Source: JBNNGK01 sp050268245 (GTDB lineage Bacteria > Pseudomonadota > Gammaproteobacteria > Enterobacterales > Enterobacteriaceae). From it: a DNA stretch of 64,000 nucleotides. A program made the translations under genes and the position numbers. The DNA lies in contig NZ_JBNNGK010000015.1 in the NCBI RefSeq assembly GCF_050268245.1, forward strand, positions 1 to 64,000. The letters are read 5' to 3'. The notes under the pieces are model-generated. The model was not told where the DNA came from, ran no database searches, and saw only the letters and a program-made list of their open reading frames with translations. Positions 1-7,804 of the stretch are shown one piece after another; within the stretch, counting starts at the first letter, position 1, and every line of letters begins with the position of its first letter.

Positions 1-65
1 GGCGTCGCCACAGTGCCTGTGGCGGACTCAGTCCGGAACAATTTGAAAACCAGAATCTCGCTTAG
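1..65 (+). CDS. IS3-family transposase OrfB, C-terminal fragment
   Basis: The frame beginning at base 3 reads RRHSACGGLSPEQFENQNLA and stops at TAG (63-65). The RRHS...GLSP.QFE signature is the hallmark C-terminus of the integrase-core (rve) transposase of IS3-family elements, the part just after the catalytic Glu region. Only 20 residues are visible because the window starts inside the gene, so it is partial by truncation of the window and not necessarily a pseudogene. It catalyses cut and strand transfer of the element. The stop lies only 6 bases before the terminal repeat, as is normal in this family. Confidence 0.75.
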   Translation, partial: RRHSACGGLSPEQFENQNLA

Positions 66-95
66 GGCCGTGTCCACATTACGCGGGTAGGATCA
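1..95 (+). mobile_element. Right end of an IS3-family insertion sequence (element cut by window edge)
   Basis: Seen: the last codons of a DDE transposase (next entry) followed directly by a terminal sequence at 71-95 that starts TGTCCACATTACG and ends GGTAGGATCA, closing on the CA dinucleotide usual for IS3-family ends. I recall a very similar terminus (starting TGATCCTACCC on the other strand) from enterobacterial IS3-family elements of the IS407/IS1400 type, but this is memory, not a search. The left end lies outside the window, so neither the target duplication nor intactness can be judged. Confidence 0.7.
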
Positions 96-176
96 GATAA
101 CGTCGCGACCGTGGCATATTTACACGAGGTTCGCGAAGACAACTACCAACCTAGTGATATGCGGAGTACGGTGTGA
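96..176 (+). pseudogene. Possible 3' remnant of a gene interrupted by the IS element
   Basis: Directly after the IS end an open frame of 26 codons (starts DNVATVAYLHEV, ends SDMRSTV) runs to TGA at 174-176 with no start codon of its own. That is what the 3' end of an interrupted gene looks like, but 26 codons can be open by chance and I do not recognise the family. Treat as tentative. Confidence 0.25.
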
Positions 177-262
177 TTATTTGTTAAAATTGACTCCAAC
201 CTGTAAATTAATGTAAAAGGATTATCGTTAAAGTTTTTTGCTAATTTACATAAGGAATAGTT

Positions 263-550
263 ATGAAGAAGTTACTTGCCACTGTAGTTCTCTCAATGGT
301 TGTTACTGGCTGTGCTCAGCAAACATTTATCGTAAAAAAAGATGTAGCGGTAACACCAAAACAGATCACTACTCACCACTTCTTTGTGGCTGGTATTGGT
401 CAGAAGAAAACTATTGATGCTGCCGCTGTTTGTGGTGGGGCTGACAAAGTTGTCCGTACAGAAGTACAGCAAACCTTCGTTAATGGGTTGCTTGGATTTG
501 TGACCTTTGGCATCTACACTCCGCGTGAAGCTCGCGTATATTGCTCATAA
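263..550 (+). CDS. bor: Bor/Iss family serum-resistance lipoprotein
   Basis: 95 residues. Signal peptide with lipobox VVTGC (Cys17), then the Bor core: QQTFIVKKD, THHFFVAGIGQKK, DAA..CGGAD.VV.TE, QQTFVNGLLGFVT.GIYTPREARVYCS. This matches almost position for position the phage lambda Bor / plasmid Iss lipoprotein as I remember it. Family knowledge: Bor/Iss are outer-membrane lipoproteins expressed from lysogens or ColV-type plasmids and raise survival in serum. The start at ATG 263 has a good ribosome site (AAGGAA) and the gene ends just before an intrinsic terminator, so it is a free-standing unit. It sits in the island next to an IS end, consistent with arrival by phage or other horizontal transfer. 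Function in this host is inferred from homology only. Confidence 0.88.
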   Translation: MKKLLATVVLSMVVTGCAQQTFIVKKDVAVTPKQITTHHFFVAGIGQKKTIDAAAVCGGADKVVRTEVQQTFVNGLLGFVTFGIYTPREARVYCS

Positions 551-569
551 TCATTTTGCTGTAAACTAA

Positions 570-593
570 GCCTGCTTAATGCAGGCTTTTTAT
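570..593 (+). terminator. Rho-independent terminator after bor
   Basis: GCCTGC / GCAGGC stem with a five-base TTAAT loop followed by TTTTTATT, 20 bases after the bor stop. Confidence 0.85.
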
Positions 594-744
594 TATTTTA
601 AATAGCTGTACGCCAAGTAATCGGGGAAGTTTGGTAGGGGTAAAGGTGCCATCATTTGCCAAAAATAATCTACGACCCTCTCCTTGTGTGGGGTCTTCTC
701 TAAGTAAAAATGCTCTCGTAACTTAATAATTATAATGCGCGATT

Positions 745-1257
745 TTATTTTTTAATCCTTCTCAACATAGATGCTGAATATGGTTCAGAGGCAGTTATTT
801 CAGAAGTAATTGTTATTTTTTTTCCATTATCGGTGAGTTCAGTTGGTATACCTTTTACCAGTCTTTTATGGCTTGCTGAGTCAGTATCAAGAGGCGTAGA
901 AAATAATCTGACAGTGCCATAATCAAAGTTAAGATCAACTTGTTCAAATTTTGCCCCTTTAACGTAAGGTACATAGATTCTGACAGAGTCATCTTTAGGT
1001 TGAAGGTTTGATATACTGACTTGTTTTCTATCGTAAGGCCCTTTATTGCCAGTGTATATGATATTTGCATTGATAAAAGGTATGTGCTGGTTTAATAAAT
1101 CACTAGACTGATAGTCAATATACCCTATGTTTTTAGAATTCAACGTTGACTCATAAGGAATATCGTAAAAATTTGATCGTGTTATAAGCATGCAGCCGGC
1201 TAAACTGACTAAAGACAACAAAATAACTCCAAATGAAATTCTTTTTATTACTTTCAA
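745..1257 (-). CDS. Unrecognised AT-rich lipoprotein
   Basis: 170 residues. Basic N-terminus, hydrophobic core and lipobox LSLAGC (Cys22) show it is a lipoprotein exported through Sec and lipidated. The mature part (starts MLITRSNFYDIPYES) is about 148 residues, rich in Tyr, Ser, Asp and Lys, and is predicted by eye to be beta-rich. I do not recognise a family. The start is supported by AGGAG seven bases upstream. Base composition is clearly more AT-rich than the housekeeping genes downstream, in keeping with an island origin. Residue 23 after the lipid Cys is Met, not Asp, so by the +2 rule it would go to the outer membrane. Confidence 0.7.
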   Translation of the reverse strand: MKVIKRISFGVILLSLVSLAGCMLITRSNFYDIPYESTLNSKNIGYIDYQSSDLLNQHIPFINANIIYTGNKGPYDRKQVSISNLQPKDDSVRIYVPYVKGAKFEQVDLNFDYGTVRLFSTPLDTDSASHKRLVKGIPTELTDNGKKITITSEITASEPYSASMLRRIKK

Positions 1258-1283
1258 TTTTAACTCCTATAATTTCTTATTTT

Positions 1284-1517
1284 TTATATGATTGGTAAAT
1301 TGTCCAATAATTGTCGCTGTAGCAACATTAGTCGATCCTTCTTTGCCGCTGCCCTAAGAGAGGCTAGAAGTTCAAGGTAGCCATCACATTCTCTGCAGGG
1401 TGCCTTATCGCTGGTTTGGGCTATCGCTTTATTTCCTTTAAACCCGGTCGCGGTGGCAGAAATGATTTCTTCATGGCTGGTTTTGTCGCCAAGGCCGGCC
1501 AGTGTTCTTGCCATCAT
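1284..1517 (-). CDS. Hypothetical small protein, possibly a fragment
   Basis: 77 residues from ATG 1517 (preceded by a GAGGG ribosome-site-like run); a longer frame reaches a TTG at 1565. It has a Cys pair (PCRECDG) and a helical C-terminus rich in Leu, Ala, Arg and Gln. No family recognised. The frame immediately upstream (to about 1769) stops two bases before the TTG, so this could be the broken tail of a longer gene. Kept because composition looks coding; low confidence. Confidence 0.35.
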   Translation of the reverse strand: MMARTLAGLGDKTSHEEIISATATGFKGNKAIAQTSDKAPCRECDGYLELLASLRAAAKKDRLMLLQRQLLDNLPII

Positions 1518-1935
1518 TAAACCCTCAATATATAAATGGTTATACTCGCCGGCATCATACAGCAATCACGACTTAACCCAAATCTCCTGCTCTTGATTGC
1601 TGGTACCGCGCTTGGATATGACAGATTCGGAAAGGGCTATGCCCCGATGCATCTGTTGTTTTCCGTATAAGTCGGGCTGATGGTCTATCCTGAATCCTTT
1701 GGAGACCAGCAGAATAAGGCGAAATGCCAATTCCCTTCTTCCCCCGCGCTTTTGCATCATTATGAACAACTAGAAATGTGAGAAACCGCAACAGACCGTA
1801 GCAGGGAAGTAAGAGATAGGCTTGTTAGAGGGTGTAGATGTCTTTAACAACAAAGAGGATCTGCGAAAGTGGCGAGAAATCCAGCAAACAAATAACGTGC
1901 TGCAACGACCAGAAATCTACCGGAACCCCAGAAAG
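1518..1935. other. Island DNA without a recognisable gene
   Basis: Short frames exist on both strands but none has a recognisable product, and no integrase is visible beside the tRNA as would be expected for an intact tRNA-borne island. A 42-codon plus-strand frame from ATG 1838 with GAGGG upstream runs into the tRNA terminator; it is not convincing. Probably decayed island DNA. Confidence 0.4.
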
Positions 1936-1959
1936 CAAAAACCCGCCTTTTGGGCGGGT
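1936..1959 (-). terminator. Rho-independent terminator of tRNA-Phe
   Basis: On the minus strand an ACCCGCC / GGCGGGT stem with a short A-rich loop is followed by TTTTGCTTT. It lies 12 bases past the tRNA 3' end. Confidence 0.85.
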
Positions 1960-1970
1960 TCTTTGAATAG

Positions 1971-2046
1971 TGGTGCCCGGACTCGGAATCGAACCAAGGA
2001 CACGGGGATTTTCAATCCCCTGCTCTACCGACTGAGCTATCCGGGC
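1971..2046 (-). tRNA. pheV: tRNA-Phe (GAA)
   Basis: The minus strand reads GCCCGGATAGCTCAGTCGG at the 5' end, an anticodon stem-loop with TTGAAAA giving anticodon GAA, a TTCGATTCC T-loop, and an encoded ...GGGCACCA 3' end: 76 bases, the classic enterobacterial tRNA-Phe. Synteny with speC and the mltC-mutY cluster matches pheV of E. coli, a well-known integration hot spot for pathogenicity islands. Here the foreign-looking DNA lies exactly on the 3' side of the tRNA, the side used by tRNA-specific integrases. The symbol pheV is by synteny. Confidence 0.97.
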
Positions 2047-2315
2047 AACGGGGCGCATTAAACCGTAAAGCTCTGACGACGTCAATGGGTTTCTACAACA
2101 AAGGCGATTGTTTGCTTTCTTTTCAGCCAGTAACACAATAATGATTCGGCGCCGCAAGGCGAGTTACAATGTGTTTCAACTTACTCCAACGATCGAATTC
2201 ATGCTGAAAACCATAAAAAAAAAATATCAATCTATGGCGATCAATCATCGCTAAAAATCGAATGTGTTACCTGATTGTAATAAAATGGTTTTTTTTGATT
2301 GCCTAGGTGTTTTTT

Positions 2316-2356
2316 TGTGCATTGTGTCACTTTTATAACATTTCACCCCTGATAAT
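2316..2356 (+). promoter_or_regulatory. CRP-dependent promoter of nupC
   Basis: TGTGC-ATTGTG-TCACT at 2316-2331 matches the CRP consensus TGTGA-N6-TCACA in 8 of 10 positions. A -10-like GATAAT at 2351-2356 predicts a start near 2363, which puts the CRP site centre about 40 bases upstream, the class II spacing. No -35 hexamer is needed in that arrangement. In E. coli nupC is under CRP and CytR control (known); use here is inferred. Confidence 0.5.
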
Positions 2357-2441
2357 GTTAATCAAATAACAACGGTCGGCTGTCTTCTTCGTCCGAGTCT
2401 GCCAAAGAAAACGAATTATATTTTGATGCATAAGGGAAAAA

Positions 2442-3623
2442 ATGAAGTATATCGTAGGGATATTTAGCATTCTCATCATATTCGCCTTGGCTATGTTGGT
2501 GAGTAATGGCCGCAATCGCATTCGTTATCGCCCGCTGTTTGTCATGTTGGCCTGTCAGTTCTTGCTGACGGCATTACTGCTGAAAACCAATGTCGGCAAC
2601 CGAGTGATCGCGGTGATTGCCGATGTGTTTGGCAACTTACTGGCGTACGCCACAGAAGGGGTGACGTTTGTTTTTGGCGGGTTGCTCAACCATGGGGAAA
2701 CGTCCTTCTTCCTTTCTGTATTACTACCGATTGTTTTTATCTCGGCGCTGATCGGCATTTTGCAGCATTGGCGTATCTTGGGGTTCGTCATTAAGTATAT
2801 AGGCCTGGGGCTAAGTAAAATTAACGGGATGGGGCGTCTGGAGTCGTATAATGCGGTAGCCTCTGCGATTTTGGGGCAGTCGGAAGTGTTTATCTCCGTT
2901 AAGAAGCAATTGGGGTTGTTGCCAGAGCACCGTTTGTACACCTTGTGTACTTCCGCCATGTCTACCGTATCGATGTCGATTGTTGGCGCTTATATGGTGA
3001 TGTTAGAGCCGCGCTATGTGGTTACGGCACTGGTGTTGAACCTGTTCGGTGGTTTTATCATGGCGTCATTGATCAACCCTTATCAGGTTTCCGAGCAGGA
3101 GGATCTTCTGGAGGTCGTCGAGGAAGAGTCACAGAGCTTTTTTGAAGTGCTGGGTGAGTATATTCTCGATGGGTTCAAAGTCGCGATTATTGTTGGGGCG
3201 ATGCTGATTGGTTTTATTGCGCTCATCGCCATGGCTAACGCATTGTTCACCGCTTTATTTACCATCTCTTTCCAACAGGCTTTAGGTTACCTGTTCTCAC
3301 CGCTGGCATTTATGGTCGGTGTTCCTTGGCATGAAGCGGTACAGGCGGGCGGGTTGATGGCGACCAAGATCGTCAGTAACGAATTCGTTGCCATGTTGAA
3401 CTTCTCACAGGGCGATTTTAATTTCTCAACGCGTACCGTGGCGATCATTTCAGTATTTATGGTGTCCTTCGCTAACTTTTCTTCTATCGGCATTATTGTC
3501 GGCGCGATTAAAGCGCTTAATAACAAACAGGGTAATACCGCAGCCCGCTTCGGTCTGAAGCTGCTTTACGGTTCAACCTTGGTCAGTTTTCTTAATGCCA
3601 CGGTGGTGGGTCTGTTCTTTTAA
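2442..3623 (+). CDS. nupC: Nucleoside:H+ symporter of the concentrative nucleoside transporter family
   Basis: 393 residues, the usual length (E. coli NupC is 400). Inner-membrane protein with about ten hydrophobic segments. Family-specific stretches are present: TEGVTFVFGGL in the N-terminal half, then LPIVFISALIGILQH, GMGRLESYNAV.S.ILGQSE, AMSTVSMSIVGAYM.MLEP, VSNEFVAM and SFANFSSIGI. The match is much closer to remembered NupC than to NupX or PsuT, so the symbol is given with fair confidence. It imports nucleosides driven by the proton gradient. It is followed by an ERIC repeat and then by cpdB on the same strand, which makes nucleosides in the periplasm. The start at ATG 2442 has AAGGGA upstream. 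Confidence 0.9.
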   Translation: MKYIVGIFSILIIFALAMLVSNGRNRIRYRPLFVMLACQFLLTALLLKTNVGNRVIAVIADVFGNLLAYATEGVTFVFGGLLNHGETSFFLSVLLPIVFISALIGILQHWRILGFVIKYIGLGLSKINGMGRLESYNAVASAILGQSEVFISVKKQLGLLPEHRLYTLCTSAMSTVSMSIVGAYMVMLEPRYVVTALVLNLFGGFIMASLINPYQVSEQEDLLEVVEEESQSFFEVLGEYILDGFKVAIIVGAMLIGFIALIAMANALFTALFTISFQQALGYLFSPLAFMVGVPWHEAVQAGGLMATKIVSNEFVAMLNFSQGDFNFSTRTVAIISVFMVSFANFSSIGIIVGAIKALNNKQGNTAARFGLKLLYGSTLVSFLNATVVGLFF

Positions 3624-3745
3624 CCGTCTTAGCCAACTTGGCTGCATCACGGCGTAAATTCATGCATCCCGATGAGCTGACATCAGTCAGTGATTCGGGT
3701 TAGCACGTATCGCCAACGATGATGCAGCGTGAAGTATGGCGGGTA
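3624..3745 (+). repeat. ERIC repeat (diverged copy)
   Basis: The core CCCGATGAGCTGACATCAG followed by TCAGTGATTCGGGT is the central palindrome of enterobacterial repetitive intergenic consensus elements, and the end GTGAAGTATGGCGGGTA matches the ERIC terminus. The left terminus is degraded and begins right at the nupC stop. The transcript would fold into a long hairpin between nupC and cpdB. Confidence 0.8.
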
Positions 3746-3799
3746 AACCGCTATCGCTCAGCATAAATTAATGCATTATTGCAATTAAACAGGGAACGT

Positions 3800-5755
3800 A
3801 TGATGAAATTGACTTTTTCTCACAAACTAACGTTATTGGCGATGATGATTGCCGGTTCAGTCAATGCTTCCACCATTAACCTGCGCATACTGGAAACAAC
3901 GGATATGCATGGCAACATGATGGATTACGATTACTACAAAGATAAAGCAACGTCGCAATTTGGTCTGGTCCGTGCCGCTACGCTTATCGATCAGGCGCGT
4001 AAGGAGGCGGCGAATACGGTATTAGTGGATAACGGCGATGTGATCCAAGGTAGCCCGATGGCGGATTACGCTGCGGCAAACTTGGAACAAGGACAAACAC
4101 ACCCGGTTTATCAGGCCATGAATACGTTGAACTATGCTGTCGGTAATATTGGGAATCATGAGTTTAACTATGGGTTGGATTATTTAAAGCGTACACTCAG
4201 CGGCGCTAAATTCCCCTATGTGAATGCCAACGTTTTTGATGCTAAAACCCAGCAGCATTATTTCAAGCCGTACCTGATTGTTGATACCGAAGTTAAAGAC
4301 GATGAAGGCAAAACACATAATTTACGCATCGGCTATATTGGATTTGTGCCACCGCAGATCATGTTGTGGGATAAAGCAAACCTTGAAGGTAAGGTTATTG
4401 TGAAAGATATAACCGAAACCGCCAAGCAGTTGGTGCCTCAGATGCGTAAGGAAGGCGCTGACGTTGTGGTCGCGATTGCCCACTCCGGTTTTTCTGCCGA
4501 CCCCTATAAAGCCCTGGCAGAAAACTCGGTCTATTATCTCTCCAAGGTCGAAGGTATTAATGCGATTGCTTTCGGTCATTCCCATGGCGTATTCCCGAGC
4601 CATAATTTTGCTGCGATTGATGGCGTTGATATCGAGAATGGCACCGTCAATGGTATCCCTGCGGTGATGCCGGGGCGTTGGGCCGATCATCTGGGGGTGA
4701 TTGATCTGACATTGGCCGATAAAGAGGGGCAATGGCAGGTTGTGGCTGGTAAAGCGCACGCTCGGCCGATCTATGATGCGAAAACGCACAAAGCATTAGT
4801 GGCTGCGAAACCTGAACTGGTTAGCGTGCTGAAAGAAGCGCACGACAGTACTCGCCACTATGTCAATCAGCCGATTGGGAAGCTGTCTGAGGATATCAAC
4901 TCCTATCTGGCATTGGTACAGGATTCGGCGGCTATGCAGATAATACGTGATGCGCAAAAAGCCTATATCCAAAATGCGATTCAGGGGGATCCGGATCTGG
5001 CGGAATTGCCGGTGCTTGCTGCCTCTGCGCCCTTTAAAGTCGGGGGGAGGAAGAACGATCCGCATGATTTTGTTGATATTACTAAAGGCGAATTGAGTTT
5101 CCGTAACGCGGCCGAGTTATATCAGTACGCGAATACGCTGGCTGCCGTCAAGGTGAAAGGAAGCGATCTCAAAGAGTGGCTAGAATGTTCAGCGGGTATG
5201 TATAACCAGATCAACATCAACAGTGAAAAACCGCAGTCTTTGCTTAACTGGGAGAAATTCCGCGCCTATAACTTTGATATGTTCGACGATCTGAGTTATC
5301 AGATCGATGTTACGCAACCGGCGCGTTACGACGTCGACTGCAACCTGATTAATCCGCAGGCTCAGCGTATTGAATCATTGACCTACCAGGGTAAACCTAT
5401 CGATCCTCAGGCTGATTTCTTGGTGGCGGTGAATAATTACCGTGCCTTTACCGGGAAATTTGCGGGAACCGGCGCCAGCAATGTGGCGATCAATGCACCT
5501 GATGAAGTACGTTCGATTATTGCTGACTATATTCGTTTGCAAACCAAGGAAAATGGTGCTTATTCCCCAGTGGCTAAAAACAGTTGGCGTATAGCGCCAA
5601 TAACATCGCCGAAAAAACTGGACATTCGTATTGAAACATCGCCAGTCGAGGATGCGCAGAAGAAAATAATGGCTGAAGCGCAACACCCGATGACGTATCT
5701 TGAAAAAGATGATATTGGTTTTGCTATTTATCGTATTGATTTACAGAAAAAATAA
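3800..5755 (+). CDS. cpdB: Periplasmic 2',3'-cyclic-nucleotide 2'-phosphodiesterase / 3'-nucleotidase
   Basis: 651 residues. Signal peptide ending at SVNA (about residue 23). N-terminal metallophosphatase domain with ETTDMHGN, DNGDVIQGSP, GNHEFN, AIAHSGF and GHSHG metal-ligand motifs (residues about 30-270), then the C-terminal 5'-nucleotidase domain that binds the base. It splits 2',3'-cyclic nucleotides to 3'-nucleotides and then to nucleosides. The frame opens at a TTG (3779), but ATG 3800 or the adjacent ATG 3803 follows AGGGA at proper distance and begins a proper signal peptide, so I start there. Neighbours nupC upstream and a porin downstream suggest a nucleotide-scavenging set. Confidence 0.93.
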   Translation: MMKLTFSHKLTLLAMMIAGSVNASTINLRILETTDMHGNMMDYDYYKDKATSQFGLVRAATLIDQARKEAANTVLVDNGDVIQGSPMADYAAANLEQGQTHPVYQAMNTLNYAVGNIGNHEFNYGLDYLKRTLSGAKFPYVNANVFDAKTQQHYFKPYLIVDTEVKDDEGKTHNLRIGYIGFVPPQIMLWDKANLEGKVIVKDITETAKQLVPQMRKEGADVVVAIAHSGFSADPYKALAENSVYYLSKVEGINAIAFGHSHGVFPSHNFAAIDGVDIENGTVNGIPAVMPGRWADHLGVIDLTLADKEGQWQVVAGKAHARPIYDAKTHKALVAAKPELVSVLKEAHDSTRHYVNQPIGKLSEDINSYLALVQDSAAMQIIRDAQKAYIQNAIQGDPDLAELPVLAASAPFKVGGRKNDPHDFVDITKGELSFRNAAELYQYANTLAAVKVKGSDLKEWLECSAGMYNQININSEKPQSLLNWEKFRAYNFDMFDDLSYQIDVTQPARYDVDCNLINPQAQRIESLTYQGKPIDPQADFLVAVNNYRAFTGKFAGTGASNVAINAPDEVRSIIADYIRLQTKENGAYSPVAKNSWRIAPITSPKKLDIRIETSPVEDAQKKIMAEAQHPMTYLEKDDIGFAIYRIDLQKK

Positions 5756-6114
5756 AAGGAGCATTGAATAAAATAAGCGTGGTGAATATGGCCGCCTATA
5801 AAAAGCCAATAGCACGTGGCGGTTACTTTATTCATTATACTTCACGTTGTTTGTGCGTTAGTGGCATCCGGTGGCTGGGGGGCTCGCCACTTGGATGCAG
5901 CGCGAATGATGGCGAGTATCTACGCTTATCTACCCGGTGTGGCACGAGGCATAGCAACATGGAATGCTGAGCATATTGATGTGCTGGTGTCACATTATTG
6001 GGTGATGATAAAACGGACTCCTTCTCGGGAGCGATGATTAGTCCATCTTTATTGTTTCTACCCGTCAATAGCGTTTACCAATTTTTAATAAAAAATAGAA
6101 AACGGAATATTTCT
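5756..6114. other. Non-coding gap between cpdB and the OprD-type porin
   Basis: No supported gene. Bases 5833-5866 (CATTATACTTCACG... to GCGTTAGTGGC) resemble the terminal 35 bases of a reversed ERIC element and may be a decayed copy. The rest holds the unidentified promoter of the porin. Confidence 0.4.
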
Positions 6115-7455
6115 ATGAAAAATACAATTCGGCTCAAGCGTAATGTTTCATCAATAACTTTGGGTGCGGCGCTGCTACTCTCTTTTGATATCGGTGCTGT
6201 AGAAGTAAACAAGAAAAATAATTTATTTAACGATTTTATTCATGACAGTCATGCCGACTTGTCACTACGCAATGTGTTTAAAAACCTCAGCACTGAGGAT
6301 TATGGCCAGCGCTCCAATCAAACCGCCTGGGGCCAAGGCGTGACATTGGATTATCAATCCGGTTATTTAAATAATATGCTCGGTGTCGATGCCTCTTATT
6401 ATGGCGTCATAAAACTAGCCGCCAGTGATGATTTCTGGGGGCGAAGCGTATTGTATAACGATCACGGCCATGCTAAAGGCTTCAATAAGCTGGGGCAGCT
6501 TTATATGAAGGCGCGTTTGGGGGATGAAGAGACCTATTTCCATCTCTATTCCGGCTGGCAGCAGATAAAAAAATGGGGGGCACTGAATAATTCGACGCGC
6601 GCGATCCCCAGCACCTATCTTGGTTGGCGCGCAGAAGCTGGGAGTGGGCCGCTACGGCTGCGCGGTGCCTACGTGACGCGTTACAGTGACAGGGATTCAC
6701 CAGAAAAAATTCACTTTGTTACTGCGGATAAAAAACAGATTAACCAGATTTTCACTGGCGAATTGAGTTACGCCCAGCGTGAATATGCTGCCCGCTACTT
6801 CTTCGGGGAAAGCCATAATTATCTCCAACGTCATGGCCTTGAAATCGACTGGCGACCAGCTGATTTGGCGGAGTATCGTTTTGGGCTGAGTAGCCAACTC
6901 TATATGAATCACGGTTTGCAGGGTTGGCGGAGTATGTCGACGGGTAAAAGAACCTTTGATGATAATGCATACCATGCTGCGCTAGCGGTCAACTGGCAGG
7001 CTGGGCGATGGAAAAACAAGGCGGGCGTTTCCTATACGCATGCACGTTTATCCCAAGGTTTGGGGCGCTTCGAATGGCACTTAGCCAAACACAGCCGTGG
7101 TACCTTTAATTCGATGGCCGACAGTTGGGGCAACGATTATGTTGGCCATAGAGAGAAAATGCTTGCTTGGACGTTTGGCTATGCGGCAACGCCGGAAATT
7201 GAACTGGGCATGGTCACAAATTACGGCTGGGGTATGAAGTATCAAAACCGCAGTATCCAGCGTGGTGAAACCTTAGTCTATTCCCGTTGGACCCCCTCAG
7301 CGGTGAAGGATTTGAGCATACAGCTTTCTGGCGGCCCTTCTTGGAATTACCAAAGTCAGAATAATCAGCCAAAGCTGACGGCCGAAGGCAAACCGATGCG
7401 GGCGCAAAACCATTCGATAGAGCTGCAGGTTGATTACAAATTTAGTTTGTTCTAA
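6115..7455 (+). CDS. OprD-family outer-membrane porin
   Basis: 446 residues from ATG 6115; the frame is open further upstream, but this Met starts a signal peptide (about 27 residues, ending DIGAVE). The rest is a beta-barrel of the OprD family: WGQGVTLDYQSGY near the start of the mature protein, YLGWRAEAGSGPLRLRGAYV, HSRGTFNSMAD near the C-terminus, and a terminal VDYKFSLF ending in Phe as outer-membrane barrels do. OprD channels take up small, often basic or anionic nutrients; the substrate cannot be read here. Position after nupC and cpdB on the same strand suggests nucleotides or a phosphorylated compound (inference). A second member of the family lies at 54201-55511, also next to a periplasmic phosphatase gene. 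Confidence 0.85.
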   Translation: MKNTIRLKRNVSSITLGAALLLSFDIGAVEVNKKNNLFNDFIHDSHADLSLRNVFKNLSTEDYGQRSNQTAWGQGVTLDYQSGYLNNMLGVDASYYGVIKLAASDDFWGRSVLYNDHGHAKGFNKLGQLYMKARLGDEETYFHLYSGWQQIKKWGALNNSTRAIPSTYLGWRAEAGSGPLRLRGAYVTRYSDRDSPEKIHFVTADKKQINQIFTGELSYAQREYAARYFFGESHNYLQRHGLEIDWRPADLAEYRFGLSSQLYMNHGLQGWRSMSTGKRTFDDNAYHAALAVNWQAGRWKNKAGVSYTHARLSQGLGRFEWHLAKHSRGTFNSMADSWGNDYVGHREKMLAWTFGYAATPEIELGMVTNYGWGMKYQNRSIQRGETLVYSRWTPSAVKDLSIQLSGGPSWNYQSQNNQPKLTAEGKPMRAQNHSIELQVDYKFSLF

Positions 7456-7461
7456 ATCAGA

Positions 7462-7498
7462 TTGATTCAGCGTAGCTGGGTAAACTGCGCTGAATCAA
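7462..7498. other. Long hairpin just after the porin stop, no U-tract
   Basis: TTGATTCAGCG and CGCTGAATCAA form a perfect 11-bp stem with a 15-base loop starting 7 bases after the stop codon. No run of T follows, so it is not a standard intrinsic terminator; it may end or protect the transcript. Confidence 0.6.
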
Positions 7499-7618
7499 TA
7501 ATATAAATATGCACTTCAAGTGGTTAATAAATTAATCGTTATTTATTTTTTTATTTAATATCAGTTATTTGATTTATTTTTTTCTTGATTTTATGCGCAT
7601 AATGCTGGCTTGAAGCCG

Positions 7619-7678
7619 ATGAAAAAACATGTAATCATTGCGAAAATTTTATCGCTAAGGCGATATTCATTACCGTAG
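7619..7678 (+). CDS. Possible 19-residue leader peptide upstream of speC
   Basis: ATG 7619 opens a 19-codon frame (MKKHVIIAKILSLRRYSLP, stop TAG). It is basic and short, and is followed 12 bases later by a second small frame. No homolog is recognised; the well-known SpeFL arrest peptide of the related speF leader has a different sequence. Ribosome site is poor. Tentative. Confidence 0.25.
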   Translation: MKKHVIIAKILSLRRYSLP

Positions 7679-7690
7679 AGGATTACGTGC

Positions 7691-7804
7691 ATGACTGGTT
7701 TTGTGTTACAGCCGCCATTGCGCGCACGACATCTGATGTTACCTCCCTGCCGCCGTTGTTTTCTTCCGCAGCTTGCCTGTTACCCGAATACTCTTATGCG
7801 GTAA
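7691..7804 (+). CDS. Possible 37-residue leader peptide upstream of speC
   Basis: ATG 7691 is preceded by AGAGG at suitable distance and opens 37 codons to TAA at 7802. It contains a cluster of Arg and Cys (RARH...CRRC) and Pro. It lies in an unusually long (about 580 bases) non-coding stretch before speC, where a polyamine- or ornithine-sensing leader would fit by analogy with speF, but it does not resemble SpeFL. Tentative. Confidence 0.3.
   Translation: MTGFVLQPPLRARHLMLPPCRRCFLPQLACYPNTLMR

Noticed and set aside
1825..2157. Frames crossing tRNA-Phe on both strands
   Set aside because: They read through the tRNA and its terminator.
4322..4789. 155-codon minus-strand frame
   Set aside because: Lies inside cpdB, opposite the metallophosphatase domain; shadow.
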